Positions 25,682 through 35,231 of a stretch of 64,000 bases of DNA are shown here, in pieces. The notes beneath the pieces are model-generated. The model was not told the DNA's origin, did not search any database, and saw nothing but the letters and a program-made list of their open reading frames with translations. This stretch comes from CALFVT01 sp039989855. GTDB taxonomy: Bacteria; Pseudomonadota; Alphaproteobacteria; Caulobacterales; Maricaulaceae. Position numbers and translations under genes: made by a program. Within the stretch, counting starts at the first letter, position 1. Every line of letters begins with the position of its first letter. The DNA is taken from contig JBDXGZ010000015.1 of NCBI GenBank assembly GCA_039989855.1, forward strand, positions 25,161-89,160, given 5' to 3'.

Positions 25682-26806
25682 TTAAACTGTAGAGGTGAGA
25701 TGTAAACGGCCCGCTGCAACTTCATACATATCGGCACGGCTTTTAAAGCTATCAAATAAAGCTTGATCAGTTCCTGTCATAAAAACTTGTGTGCCGATGG
25801 CGAGTAAATGTTCAATTAAAGCCCCACGCCTATGAACGTCTAAATGAGCGGCCACTTCATCAAGCAGTAAGATCGGCGCTTGTGCAATTTGAGCCCGAGC
25901 ATGAGCTAAAATAAGGCTAATGAGAAGGGCTTTTTGTTCCCCTGTTGAGCAGTCCGCGGCGGGCATTTTTTTCTCAAGATGAGTGACTCTAAATTCGGTT
26001 TTATGTATCCCCGCAAGCGTGCGTCCCGCTCGCATATCTTGCGCGCGGTTATCAGCGAGCTCAGATCGGATGAAGTCAGAAATCTCGTCCACGTTCCAAC
26101 CATTTTGGGCGTGTTGCTCTGCCGTCCCGTCGAGTAATAGACCCGCTTGCGGGAAGGCGCTGTCGGGTTGATCAGAGAGCTCCGCAATGAGGGTGTTGAC
26201 CGTTTCTGCACGGGCAAGTGCAATTTTTGCGCCGTGCTCGGCCATGTCGGTTTCAATGGCTTCGTACCAGCCGCGGTCATCAATACCGTCACTTAATAGT
26301 CTATTTCGTTCTGTGCGTAGCTTTTCATAACGCAGGCTCGTAAAGCCGTGGGTTGGGGTATGGGCTAAGGTGAAGCGGTCAAGAAATTTACGGCGGTCGC
26401 TGCTCGGGCCGACAAACAAGCGGTCTTGGGCGGGGGTTAACCACATCATTGTCATGTAATTGGCGAGTTGTGTGCCTGTAGCGGCTTTATCGTCAATTCG
26501 AATTGTACGCCGTTTCGGATATTCTGGAACTTGTCCGACGGCGAGCTTTACAGGCAGGTCAAGTCCGGCGAGGTTTGCGGTAACGCCCCATGCAGGGCAT
26601 ATGCTTGCGTCTATACGGCGAGCGACATCTTCGACCTTACTGCGCCTCAAGCCGCGACCCGGAGAGAGAAATGAGACCGCCTCGAGTAAATTGGTTTTTC
26701 CGGCACCATTCGCGCCAAATAAAACAACAGGCGCACCGGAAAGAGGAAGGTCTAATTGTTCATAAGACCGAAAATTAGTCAGGCGTAAATGCTCGATGTA
26801 GCGCAT
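25682..26806 (-). CDS. recF: DNA replication/repair protein RecF
   Basis: 374 aa. Starts RYIEHLRLTNFRSYEQLDL, the RecF opening. Walker A GANGAGKT (31-38), the ABC signature STGEQKALL (about 287) and Walker B ILLLDEVAAHLD are seen. RecF binds gapped DNA and loads RecA with RecO and RecR. It lies 15 bp after dnaN in the leftward dnaA-dnaN-recF cluster. gyrB, often next in other bacteria, is absent here; the cluster ends at convergent terminators. Confidence 0.95.
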   Translation of the reverse strand: MRYIEHLRLTNFRSYEQLDLPLSGAPVVLFGANGAGKTNLLEAVSFLSPGRGLRRSKVEDVARRIDASICPAWGVTANLAGLDLPVKLAVGQVPEYPKRRTIRIDDKAATGTQLANYMTMMWLTPAQDRLFVGPSSDRRKFLDRFTLAHTPTHGFTSLRYEKLRTERNRLLSDGIDDRGWYEAIETDMAEHGAKIALARAETVNTLIAELSDQPDSAFPQAGLLLDGTAEQHAQNGWNVDEISDFIRSELADNRAQDMRAGRTLAGIHKTEFRVTHLEKKMPAADCSTGEQKALLISLILAHARAQIAQAPILLLDEVAAHLDVHRRGALIEHLLAIGTQVFMTGTDQALFDSFKSRADMYEVAAGRLHLTSTV

Positions 26807-26821
26807 CTGTGCGCCGCTGGC

Positions 26822-27925
26822 TTAGACGCGTAGCGGCATAAGAACAAAGAGTGCCGCAGGATCTTCCGGATCTTTCACAAGTGCGGGAGAGGCAGGGCCG
26901 TCTAAAAATAAAGTTGCGTCTCGCCCTTCAATCTGTCCCGTAACGTCAAGAAGATATTTCGCATTAAACCCGATCTCGAGCGGGTCTGCGCTATAATTCA
27001 CCATGAGTTGCTCATGAGCATTGCCGTGTTCAGGATTATTCACGGCGAGTTCAAGCGTATCTTGAGTTAGGCTCAGTTTCACACTGCGTGATTTTTCCGC
27101 TGAAATCGTTGCGACGCGGTCAACCGCACTGGCAAAGACTTTATTGTCGATCACCAGTTCTTTTTCATTGGTCTTTGGAATCACACGCTCATAGTCGGGG
27201 AACGTCCCGTCGATTAATTTGGATGTCAGCACAGCCGTTCCGTAATGGAATTGAATTTTAGCATCGGACATAGAGAGGCTGATGTCTGTATCGCCTCCAT
27301 CAATAAGACGGCGGATTTCTGCCACGGTTTTTCTTGGGATGATAATGCCTGGGAGACCGCCTGCGCCGTTGGGTAGGTCAAGCTCTGCCAGAGCTAGGCG
27401 GTGGCCATCTGTTGCGACAGCCCGCAAAGCGCCTTCATGGGCGTGAACGTAAATTCCGTTGAGGTAGTACCGCGTTTCTTCAGTGCTGATAGCAAAGCGT
27501 GTTTTGTCAATCAGGCGCGAGAGGTCTTTTGTCGATAAAACGAAATTATGCGTAAAGCCGTCCGCGGTCATTTTTGGAAAATCACCAGCAGGAAGAAGCG
27601 GTAATGTGAAGTGTGAGCGTCCTGCATCTATGTTGAGCCGCTGATCGTCGCCAATCTTAAGGGAAATTTGCGCGCCGTCAGGTAGCTTTCTGACAATATC
27701 ATAAAGTAAATGCGCTGGCGCTGTGACAGTGCCTGGCTCTTCAATCATAGCCGGTGCGCTCTCTTGGATTTCAATATCCAAATCCGTCGCTACAAATATT
27801 AGCTTGTCTCCTTGGGCCTGCAGCATAACGTTAGACAATATAGGAATTGTTGTCCGTCGCTCGACGACATTTTGCACATGTCCAAGGGCTTTGATTAAGT
27901 CATTACGTTCGATGGAAATTTTCAT
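26822..27925 (-). CDS. dnaN: DNA polymerase III beta subunit (sliding clamp)
   Basis: 367 aa from ATG 27925, matching the usual MKxxIER/E start; ATG at 27937 and 27934 are in frame but lack better ribosome binding sites. The three clamp domains are present. Recognisable elements include TTIPILSNVML (about 28-38), VATDLDIEI, ATDGHRLAL and the C-terminal VLMPLRV that ends the clamp near its partner-binding pocket. It tethers DNA polymerase to DNA and binds Hda/RIDA-type regulators. The 168-bp gap to dnaA likely contains its own promoter. Confidence 0.97.
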   Translation of the reverse strand: MKISIERNDLIKALGHVQNVVERRTTIPILSNVMLQAQGDKLIFVATDLDIEIQESAPAMIEEPGTVTAPAHLLYDIVRKLPDGAQISLKIGDDQRLNIDAGRSHFTLPLLPAGDFPKMTADGFTHNFVLSTKDLSRLIDKTRFAISTEETRYYLNGIYVHAHEGALRAVATDGHRLALAELDLPNGAGGLPGIIIPRKTVAEIRRLIDGGDTDISLSMSDAKIQFHYGTAVLTSKLIDGTFPDYERVIPKTNEKELVIDNKVFASAVDRVATISAEKSRSVKLSLTQDTLELAVNNPEHGNAHEQLMVNYSADPLEIGFNAKYLLDVTGQIEGRDATLFLDGPASPALVKDPEDPAALFVLMPLRV

Positions 27926-28093
27926 ATCTATCATCATTCGGTTAAAGGTTCAGCCGCATTGCGACGTGAGCGTCAAATTCTAACCAATAACTTAACGAAA
28001 ATGAGCGAAGCCTCAAGGTTAAATTCACCGACGAGGCGAGAGTTTTTCTTGTCTATAAGGCGGAAAGCCGTTCTGACGTAACGATGCGCTGTC

Positions 28094-29659
28094 TTATAGG
28101 CCCACGTGATCCGGTTTTAGGGTGTGTTCAAGCTGTTTTATACGGACATCAAGGTCTGAGTCCTCAGCTCGAAGTTGATTGACACGTTTTACAGCATGGA
28201 TAACCGTTGTGTGGTCACGTCCACCGAACTTACGCCCAATTTCTGGTAATGATTTGCGTGTCAGTGTTTTGCAGAGGTACATCGCTACTTGTCGAGGGCG
28301 AGCCACGGCTTGCGCACGGCGTTTTGAGACCATGTCGTTTAAATTGAGACCAAATTCCTCGCAAACAATCCGCTGAATTCGCTCCATCGTTAGTCGTAGA
28401 CTTTCATTAAAACGTGTATCCGCCAAAGAGGCTTCCGCGAGCTCTATCGTAATCGGCACACCTGTCATATCTGCCCGTGCAACAATCCGGTTGAACTCAC
28501 CTTCAAGGTCACGGGGCGTCCCTTTGACGCGCGCGGCGAGGAATTCGCGCACAGGACGGGAAAAGGGTGCGTTATTTGGATTTTGTTTTTGGCGGTTAGC
28601 GATAAATCCGTCGAGGATCAATAGGCGGTGATTATAGTCCACGTCATCAATCCCGCAGACTAAGCCGCTGCGTAAATATGACTTGAGACGCGGAGAGGCT
28701 TTCTCAAGCTCATCTGGGTGACGATCCATTGCGACAATAACCTGTGTCTCATTTGAGATCATTGCGATCAATGTTTGTAAAAACTCCTCATGTGAGGCTG
28801 GTTTATTGGCAATGAAGTGAGCGTCATCAATAATTAAAACATCAACATTTCGAAGAGCTGCTTTAAAATGCTCAACGGCTGTGCGATCATTTTGTTTTCC
28901 AGTTAAGGACTGAACAAAATCTCTGACAAATTGTTCTGAAGATAAGAAATTGGCTCGTGTTAGAGGATCAATTTTTTCCATTTCATTTTTAAGCGCATAG
29001 AGCAAATGAGTTTTGCCGGATCCATTTTTTCCGTAAATGACGACGGGATTATAAATGACGCGCTCTTGATGTACGACTTGCTTTACGGCGCTGGCGGCGA
29101 ATTGATTGGCGGGTCCGACAACGAAATTTTCAAAACTAAAGCGCTGCCCTGTTATGGATTTAGGGGTATTTATGTGCTGCGTTAAAACGGATGTCGCGGG
29201 CGCAGATGCAGAGGGGGGTGCGCTCGGGATGGGCGTGGACGCGATAGCTGTATTCATTTGGCGAGGCTCACGACGAATTTTTCGTCCCGCGGGTGGGCGG
29301 ATGGGGGCGGAGTTTTCATCTTGCGGATTTATCGGCCCTGCGAGCTTAACGCAGCGCGGCGGCGCGACCTCATCATGCTTGATCCATAAGCGCTCAATGG
29401 TATCAAAATAGTCTGAGCGAATTTTAGACGCAATAAAGCGGCTCGGCGCTGTTAAAATGACGTCTCTGGCATCTGCAGACGTCACAGATAGGCGGGCGGT
29501 CCATGATCTGTGGACATTGGCTCCAATCGCATAAGCGAGATCAGACTGCACCTTTTTCCATGTTGATAGCGCGCTTGTTAACGGCGGCTCCCCTGTATAG
29601 AGGTCCGGAGCTTTTGCAGGTAAATCAATATCAATTGACGGCGTGTTCACCACAGTCAT
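28094..29659 (-). CDS. dnaA: Chromosomal replication initiator DnaA
   Basis: 521 aa. Domain I (about 30-100) has the WKKVQSDL and RSWTARL helices; domain II is a Pro/Ala linker; domain III is AAA+ with Walker A GKNGSGKT (210-217) and Walker B LIIDDAHF (275-282). Domain IV has the signature GGRDHTTVIHAV (479-490) that reads DnaA boxes. The box VII arginine finger (E. coli R285 position) appears to be Tyr328, with an Arg two residues later; sensor 2 Arg383 is kept. ATG 29659 has GGAG only 2 nt away, so GTG 29653 may be the true start. A TATAAT (minus strand, 29713-29718) lies upstream. Confidence 0.96.
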   Translation of the reverse strand: MTVVNTPSIDIDLPAKAPDLYTGEPPLTSALSTWKKVQSDLAYAIGANVHRSWTARLSVTSADARDVILTAPSRFIASKIRSDYFDTIERLWIKHDEVAPPRCVKLAGPINPQDENSAPIRPPAGRKIRREPRQMNTAIASTPIPSAPPSASAPATSVLTQHINTPKSITGQRFSFENFVVGPANQFAASAVKQVVHQERVIYNPVVIYGKNGSGKTHLLYALKNEMEKIDPLTRANFLSSEQFVRDFVQSLTGKQNDRTAVEHFKAALRNVDVLIIDDAHFIANKPASHEEFLQTLIAMISNETQVIVAMDRHPDELEKASPRLKSYLRSGLVCGIDDVDYNHRLLILDGFIANRQKQNPNNAPFSRPVREFLAARVKGTPRDLEGEFNRIVARADMTGVPITIELAEASLADTRFNESLRLTMERIQRIVCEEFGLNLNDMVSKRRAQAVARPRQVAMYLCKTLTRKSLPEIGRKFGGRDHTTVIHAVKRVNQLRAEDSDLDVRIKQLEHTLKPDHVGL

Positions 29660-29952
29660 TACTCCAAGTGATATCGTTAGGCCCCCACATTAAGCCTTTG
29701 ATATATATAACAATTATAGGGCTCGTAAGGCCAAAGATTTATATTATATTATGTCTCAACCTACGAATGCTCCCCCCAGAAACCCACGGCTCGCAACATG
29801 GTTAAAGCAGATGAGTCTGGAGGTCGTCAACGGCGAAAAGGGGTAAAAAAGTGACTCTTTACGCTTGACTTCAAAAAACGCAAGAGTCGCAATATTTTAG
29901 CCGAAAAAAAAAGATGAAATTTTTTGACGTTAGAAAATAGCAAATTTTAGTC

Positions 29953-29979
29953 ATAAAAAAACCTCCGAGCCTGGAGGTG
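29953..29979 (-). terminator. Second terminator downstream of rpsT
   Basis: Read on the minus strand: stem ACCTCC/GGAGGT with loop AGGCTC, followed by seven T. It stands after the first rpsT terminator and before the dnaA promoter region, so it would insulate dnaA from rpsT read-through. Confidence 0.75.
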
Positions 29980-30008
29980 GATTTAGGCGAAGTTTTTGGG
30001 GGGAATCC

Positions 30009-30037
30009 AACAAAAAAGCCGCCCGCAAGGGCAGCTT
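30009..30037 (-). terminator. rpsT terminator
   Basis: Read on the minus strand: stem GCTGCCC/GGGCGGC with loop TTGC, then TTTTTT, about 25 nt after the rpsT stop codon. Confidence 0.85.
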
Positions 30038-30062
30038 ATGAAACATAAGATAATGTTATGTG

Positions 30063-30326
30063 TTATGCGAGGGCTTTAACACGCTTGCTGAGGCGTGAAA
30101 TTTTCCGCGCCGCTGTATTTTTGTGCATGACACCGCGTGTAACAGCGCGCATCATAGCAGGCTCAACCGCTTTGAACGCCTCTGTTGCGGCGGCTTTGTC
30201 GCCGGCTGCGATCGCATCGTCAAATTTACGAATCTTTGAACGAACCAAAGAACGACGGGCGCGATTGACGTCAGTGCGGCGAGCAATCTTGCGAACAGCT
30301 TTTTTCGCAGATGATGTGTTAGCCAT
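30063..30326 (-). CDS. rpsT: 30S ribosomal protein S20
   Basis: 87 aa from ATG 30326 with GAGGA upstream; the family start [13 protein letters not shown] fixes it against a longer frame to 30359. Lys/Arg/Ala-rich three-helix protein with the end [13 protein letters not shown]. It binds 16S rRNA early in 30S assembly. rpsT next to dnaA is a conserved alphaproteobacterial order. Promoter and two terminators are visible, so it is a single-gene unit. Confidence 0.97.
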   Translation of the reverse strand: MANTSSAKKAVRKIARRTDVNRARRSLVRSKIRKFDDAIAAGDKAAATEAFKAVEPAMMRAVTRGVMHKNTAARKISRLSKRVKALA

Positions 30327-30376
30327 AATATCCTCGTATGCGTGGGCACAAATACCCATATAAATTTCAAGCGCCG

Positions 30377-30405
30377 CCTATAGCGAGCCTATCGTGCGGC
30401 GTCAA
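30377..30405 (-). promoter_or_regulatory. rpsT promoter
   Basis: Minus strand TTGACG (30405-30400), 17-nt spacer, TATAGG (30382-30377), about 50 nt before the rpsT start. Close to the sigma70 consensus with ideal spacing. Confidence 0.7.
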
Positions 30406-30487
30406 CCGTCATTTGCCATATTAAGTACGGAATATTCTCAGTGTTGCTTGCGAGTTTATTCTTGTAGCGTATTTTAAGAGGCTTGGG

Positions 30488-31264
30488 CTACCGGTGATTA
30501 AAGTGTGGCTTTCGTTTTTCAGCGAAAGCTTCCATGCCCTCTTTTTGATCTTCGGTGCTAAACATGCTTTGGAACAGGCGGCGCTCAAAACGGATGCCTT
30601 GCTCTAAGGTCATTTCAAAAGACGCGCCAACAGCTTCTTTGGTCATCATGGCAATCGGACCGCTTTGGGCTGCGATTTTTTGCGCCGCGTTCATGGCGGT
30701 GCTCATGAGTTCGTCTACAGGTACAATACGTGAGACAAGACCCGCACGCTCTGCCTCGGCGGCGTCCATCATGCGTCCTGTCAGGCACATATCCATTGCC
30801 TTGGCTTTACCAATCGCTTGGGTAAGGCGCTGAGTGCCGCCTGAGCCGGGCATAACGCCGAGGTTAATTTCAGGTTGTCCGAACTTCGCGTTTTCTGCAG
30901 CAATGATAAAGTCGCACATCATCGCAATCTCACACCCACCGCCAAGAGCGTAGCCTGCGACGGCGGCAATGATCGGTTTACGAAAGCGCGCAACGCTGGC
31001 CCAATATAGATCAAAGACATCATGCTTATACATGCCGAGATAGGTTCCGCTTTGCAGTTCTTTAATATCGGCCCCAGCGGCAAAAGCTTTTTCCGACCCT
31101 GTCATGACAACACAGCGGATATCGTCATCTTCGTAGAGATTGTCGAGCGCATCAGTGACTTCTTTAACCAGCTGCTCACACAGCGCGTTGAGGGCTTTGG
31201 GGCGATCCAAACGGATAATTGCGACATGCCCTTCGCGGGTCAGCTCAATAGTTTCGTAATTCAT
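30488..31264 (-). CDS. Enoyl-CoA hydratase
   Basis: 258 aa, crotonase fold. Oxyanion-hole elements [12 protein letters not shown] (about 58-69) and [15 protein letters not shown] (about 105-119), and the catalytic region [20 protein letters not shown] (137-156) with both family glutamates. It hydrates trans-2-enoyl-CoA in beta-oxidation. Short-chain specificity is likely from length and closeness to mitochondrial-type ECHS1 sequences. It is a single leftward gene between mutM and rpsT, an order often kept in alphaproteobacteria. Confidence 0.94.
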   Translation of the reverse strand: MNYETIELTREGHVAIIRLDRPKALNALCEQLVKEVTDALDNLYEDDDIRCVVMTGSEKAFAAGADIKELQSGTYLGMYKHDVFDLYWASVARFRKPIIAAVAGYALGGGCEIAMMCDFIIAAENAKFGQPEINLGVMPGSGGTQRLTQAIGKAKAMDMCLTGRMMDAAEAERAGLVSRIVPVDELMSTAMNAAQKIAAQSGPIAMMTKEAVGASFEMTLEQGIRFERRLFQSMFSTEDQKEGMEAFAEKRKPHFNHR

Positions 31265-31388
31265 CAGAGTCTCTCTTATATATTTTTATAGGCAATCCTT
31301 ACACGGGCGGAGATAGGCTTGGCAAGCGAGCCAGCTCCTTATCCTTTATGTGATGACTGTGGCTTAGGGTAAAAACGTGTCCCTCAAC

Positions 31389-32240
31389 TTACGTCTGGCA
31401 GGCTTTGCAGTAAAAGCTACTGCGGCCAGATTGAGTAATACGCATTAAGGGGGCGGCGCAGGCAGGGCAAGGTTCTCCTTCGCGACCGTAAACGTCAAAA
31501 CTATGTTGGAAATATCCGAGGTCGCCGTCCGCCTGTGCAAAGTCGCGCAGGGAGCTGCCGCCGGCCTCTATGGCCTCCGAGATCACATCTTTAATATGGC
31601 CGACGAGATTTTCGGTCTCTGCCACCGTGAGCCGCCCTGAGAGGCGCTTGGGAGAAATATGCGCGCGGAACAAAGCTTCGCAGACATATATATTACCGAG
31701 GCCTGCGATGATACTTTGATCGAGGAGGGCGGCTTTTATCTTGCTTTTCTTACCGCGAAGCTTTTCGCGTAAGTTGGGAGCGTTACACTCATTCGATAAA
31801 GGCTCTGGCCCGAGATGTGTTAAGCGCGGCGGGGTTTCGCCTTTGGCGACCAGTTCCATAAAACCAAAGCGGCGTGGGTCATTATATATAACGCGGTGAC
31901 CGCTACTCATGTGAAAGATGACATGGTCATGTTTTGCGATGCCGCCTGTGTCGCTGACGAATTGACCCGGAGAGGTAGTTTTGGCTTCGCCGTCAATCGT
32001 AAACCGTCCCGACATGCCCAGATGCATCAAGAGGCGCTCGCCTGACGTGAGGCTTACATCGAGGAATTTTGCCCGCCGCCCAAACCGCGTGATGGTTTGC
32101 CCTTCAAGTCGAGCGGCGAAACCCTCAGGGAACGGAAAGCGCAGGTTTGGGCGGCGCAACTCGACCCGCTCAAATTTATAGCCCTCCATTACGGGGGATA
32201 AGCCTCGCCGTACGGTTTCAACCTCTGGAAGCTCAGGCAT
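31389..32240 (-). CDS. mutM: Formamidopyrimidine-DNA glycosylase
   Basis: 283 aa from ATG 32240, fixed by the catalytic N-terminus PELPEVET: after Met removal, Pro1 and Glu2 do the chemistry. A helix-two-turn-helix region (LDQSIIAGLGNIYVCEALF) and the C-terminal zinc finger CPAC...CKAC complete the enzyme. It removes 8-oxoguanine and ring-opened purines from DNA. It is divergent from ubiE with a 94-bp gap. Confidence 0.97.
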   Translation of the reverse strand: MPELPEVETVRRGLSPVMEGYKFERVELRRPNLRFPFPEGFAARLEGQTITRFGRRAKFLDVSLTSGERLLMHLGMSGRFTIDGEAKTTSPGQFVSDTGGIAKHDHVIFHMSSGHRVIYNDPRRFGFMELVAKGETPPRLTHLGPEPLSNECNAPNLREKLRGKKSKIKAALLDQSIIAGLGNIYVCEALFRAHISPKRLSGRLTVAETENLVGHIKDVISEAIEAGGSSLRDFAQADGDLGYFQHSFDVYGREGEPCPACAAPLMRITQSGRSSFYCKACQT

Positions 32241-32334
32241 GTGATATCCAATTATGTGTGCGTGTGTTTGGCATATTGTCTCGGTTGGGTTTGGGCTCTG
32301 GCTATTGCCCAACATTTATGACAGATAGTTTCTC

Positions 32335-33120
32335 ATGAGCAAGAGCGATGACAATATAGATTTCGGCTTTACGGAAATTCCGCGTGAGGAAAAACAATCC
32401 CGCGTCAAAGGCGTCTTTGATTCCGTAGCTAGTAAATATGATCTGATGAATGACGCGATGTCCATGGGGGTTCACCGTGTCTGGAAAGACATGATGGTGA
32501 CTAAGATCAATCCGCAGCCGGGTGAGCACCTCATTGATATTGCAGGCGGTACGGGCGATATCGCTAAGCGGTTCTTAAAACGCGCAGACGCAGCCCGCGC
32601 GCGGCGCGGCGGCGAACGGGCGACAGCCATTGTCAGCGACATTAATTATGAAATGCTCGCAGCAGGCCTGACAGACACGGACGGTGGCCGCGAAGATACG
32701 ATCAATAACCGCATTGAACGTGTGTGCGGTAATGCTGAACATCTCCCCTTTGATAGCGCCTGTGCCGATGTCATGACGATTTCTTTCGGAATTCGTAACG
32801 TGACTAACCGCGACGCAGCTTTGCGAGAATTTTACCGTATTCTGAAACCGGGCGGACGCTTGTTTGTGCTCGAATTTTCCACTCCGCCCGATAAAGTGCT
32901 GCGTAAAATATATGATAGCTATTCTTTCGCCGTGATTCCGCCTCTAGGTGGACTGCTGGCAGGTGATAAAGACAGCTACCAATATCTCGTGGAAAGTATC
33001 CGCCGCTTCCCACGCCAAGATGCCTTCGCATCTATGATAACAGATGCAGGATTTTCGCGCGTTGGATGGCAGGATTATTCAGGCGGTATCGCCACGCTCC
33101 ATTGGGGTTGGAAGGTTTAA
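32335..33120 (+). CDS. ubiE: Demethylmenaquinone/ubiquinone C-methyltransferase UbiE
   Basis: 261 aa. FDSVASKYDLMNDAMSMGVHRVWK near the N-terminus (quoted in part: the D-L-M-N-D element) and the SAM motif LIDIAGGTGDIAKRF (about 63-77) identify UbiE, as do FGIRNVTNRDAAL and LKPGGRLFVLEFS. It methylates the ring carbon in ubiquinone synthesis. ubiB, usually next in alphaproteobacteria, is not present here; 253 bp of noncoding DNA follow. Confidence 0.96.
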   Translation: MSKSDDNIDFGFTEIPREEKQSRVKGVFDSVASKYDLMNDAMSMGVHRVWKDMMVTKINPQPGEHLIDIAGGTGDIAKRFLKRADAARARRGGERATAIVSDINYEMLAAGLTDTDGGREDTINNRIERVCGNAEHLPFDSACADVMTISFGIRNVTNRDAALREFYRILKPGGRLFVLEFSTPPDKVLRKIYDSYSFAVIPPLGGLLAGDKDSYQYLVESIRRFPRQDAFASMITDAGFSRVGWQDYSGGIATLHWGWKV

Positions 33121-33373
33121 ATGTAAGTAGCCCCACGCGGTATTATGAAGCCTGACGCTTGATTCTATATTTATTTTGTCGCTAGAGGTTCAAATGCGCT
33201 ACACGTATGAGGAGAAAGCTTAGAAATAACACATCCTAATAGGTTAAGTTTAACTCTAAGTTTCACTCTACAGGCATAAAAAGTCTTTTGGATTCGTGAT
33301 TTTCGCAAAGTTTCTTGATTTTCTTTCAGCTTAGAATTATACTGTTCCTTAGGGCAATATGGGGCACTAACAA

Positions 33374-33619
33374 ATGGAAAAGAACATACAAGATTGGCTA
33401 GATTTTAGCCAAAGAGTCGAGCTTGGCTTGTCAAAATTAAAGTCAGGATTTTCTAATGAATATCATGGATCTTTGACGAACATGATCAATGGTATAAAAG
33501 ATGAGGCTGAGCAATATGATAAGCTTAGCTTAACTGAGCGGCAAGAATGCTTTATTCGGCTCAATCGACTTGGGAGTGATTTAAAGAATGTCGCTCACTT
33601 TGTTGCTTATCGGTCTTAA
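33374..33619 (+). CDS. Small hypothetical protein
   Basis: 81 aa, AT-rich relative to neighbours. The sequence (start MEKNIQDWLDFSQRV) looks like amphipathic helices and uses codons plausibly, so it may be a real gene. No family is recognised. Its last 59 bp overlap the 3' end of the convergent GT39 gene, and no strong ribosome binding site is seen, which weakens the call. The 253 bp before it show no other feature. Confidence 0.4.
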   Translation: MEKNIQDWLDFSQRVELGLSKLKSGFSNEYHGSLTNMINGIKDEAEQYDKLSLTERQECFIRLNRLGSDLKNVAHFVAYRS

Positions 33620-35099
33620 GCTTATAAACATAACCAGCCCAGACATTATAGCTGCGGGTTTTCCCGCCGCCGACATCGAGAGAGATAGGGGCTAAAGGCT
33701 CAAGCCTTTCAAAGTCGGCCTCAAGATCAGCTGTATAATCTGGAAAATAAGCAATTATAAGCACGGGGCCAATTGTGCCTTCGACTAATGGAAATTTAAG
33801 TTCCGCTTGGTTTTGCGGGTTTGATGTTCGTCGCCATATTCTCAATGGTGCTGTTTTAGATAAGCCATAATAATTAAGGTCAAAAAACACGCGGCGATTA
33901 TCCACAGCAATATGGCTAAAGGATAGGCCGTCATGTCCTGCCTTATAATAGTTTTCGATGATGTCGACAGTTTGTGGCCATCCACGAAGACGCTTCAAGC
34001 TGTTGGAGAGCCCAAATTGATTAGCAAGGCTTGGGCTTAAGACGAGTAAAATGACTAACAGGCAAAGCGTTGTGGTGGCCGTCTTTCCAATAATGAAAAT
34101 GCGGCCCCAGCGCGGCCATGTCGTGACAAGAAAATGAGCGGACAAGAGAGACCCCGCCACGTAAGCTGTAACAGCCCAATTGGCATTGGCACGCGATAAA
34201 AGAGCTTCAAGCGAAATAATCAGTAGAGGCGCTAGCACGAAATATGACAGGCTAGCTGACGGCGCTTGAAGGCGGCCTTTAAGTGCACTTAGTATGGCAC
34301 ACAAAAGAAGGATCGAGCTGATAGGACCAAAGACTGCGAATTGTGACACGCTAAAACTAAGCCATTCAAGCGGGTGAAAGGGAATCCCTTTTAGGTTTGC
34401 ATTGGCGGCGGTATGGCTGACGGTCGCGAAATCATTTTGTATATTCCATAAAATATTAGGTGTTATGATGAGGCTTGCGGTTACGGCGGCTATAACGCCG
34501 TTGCGTGAAAGCAAGGCTTTTCGTGTTTCCTGGTCTCCTATGATCGCCGCTGCAAGAGCGGGGAGAAAAAATAGCATGGCATATTTTGATAAAAATCCAA
34601 ATCCAAAGGCAATCCCCAATTGTAAAGCAAAGCCCCAGTGAGGTGTGCGCCGTAAGTGTAGCCATGCATTCAGCGCGACAACCCAACATAACAGCAAAGG
34701 GACGTCCGTGCTAACAATCCCAGAAGAAAGCCAAACCGCAGGCATAAGAAGATAAATGAAGGCCGCCCAAAATCCCGTTTTGGCATCAAAAGCAAACCGC
34801 GCCGTGCGGAACATGATATAGGCAGTAAGGCTATGGAGGACGGGTGAGGAGAGGCGCACCGCCCACTCGCTATCGCCAAATATAGACGTTGTGGCTGCGA
34901 TTACCCATGCAATCATGGGGGGCTTCGTGAAATAACCCCAATCAAGATCTTGAGCCCATGCCCAATATTGCGCCTCGTCGCCGTGCAGATTGAGCGGTGA
35001 TGCCACCATCAGCGCTGTGCGTAAGACAGCTAACCCTAGGACCATCAGTAGAGTCAACTGGGTCCAGTTTCGACCATTTACTGTTGTTGTTTGTACCAT
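33561..35099 (-). CDS. Glycosyltransferase family 39 (ArnT/PMT-like) membrane protein
   Basis: 512 aa with about 10 membrane segments. The first periplasmic loop holds the GT39/GT83 signature NLHGDEAQYWAWAQDLDWG...KPPMIAW, where the Asp-Glu pair is catalytic. The enzyme takes a sugar from a polyprenyl-phosphate donor and attaches it to an envelope acceptor such as lipid A or protein. No aminoarabinose genes lie nearby, so the ArnT substrate cannot be assumed. The C-terminal 80 residues form a periplasmic tail. Confidence 0.85.
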   Translation of the reverse strand: MVQTTTVNGRNWTQLTLLMVLGLAVLRTALMVASPLNLHGDEAQYWAWAQDLDWGYFTKPPMIAWVIAATTSIFGDSEWAVRLSSPVLHSLTAYIMFRTARFAFDAKTGFWAAFIYLLMPAVWLSSGIVSTDVPLLLCWVVALNAWLHLRRTPHWGFALQLGIAFGFGFLSKYAMLFFLPALAAAIIGDQETRKALLSRNGVIAAVTASLIITPNILWNIQNDFATVSHTAANANLKGIPFHPLEWLSFSVSQFAVFGPISSILLLCAILSALKGRLQAPSASLSYFVLAPLLIISLEALLSRANANWAVTAYVAGSLLSAHFLVTTWPRWGRIFIIGKTATTTLCLLVILLVLSPSLANQFGLSNSLKRLRGWPQTVDIIENYYKAGHDGLSFSHIAVDNRRVFFDLNYYGLSKTAPLRIWRRTSNPQNQAELKFPLVEGTIGPVLIIAYFPDYTADLEADFERLEPLAPISLDVGGGKTRSYNVWAGYVYKLKTDKQQSERHSLNHSQVD

Positions 35100-35231
35100 A
35101 GCCTGCCTAGTGGCTTATTTTCGCTATAAAATAAACTTAATTTCGCTTTCAGATTATGTCAGCATAAAAGAATAGGATAGAATCAGGCTCACAATATGAT
35201 GGGCCCTAATGAATGAGAGGGTAAATTAGCG

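Noticed and set aside
25484..25705. 73-codon ORF in the multi-hairpin region
   Set aside because: Its length comes from GC-rich stems, it runs into recF on the other strand, and it has no domain pattern or ribosome binding site.
29660..30062. Replication origin between dnaA and rpsT
   Set aside because: I found no DnaA boxes near TTATNCACA here; the gap is explained by two terminators and the dnaA promoter.
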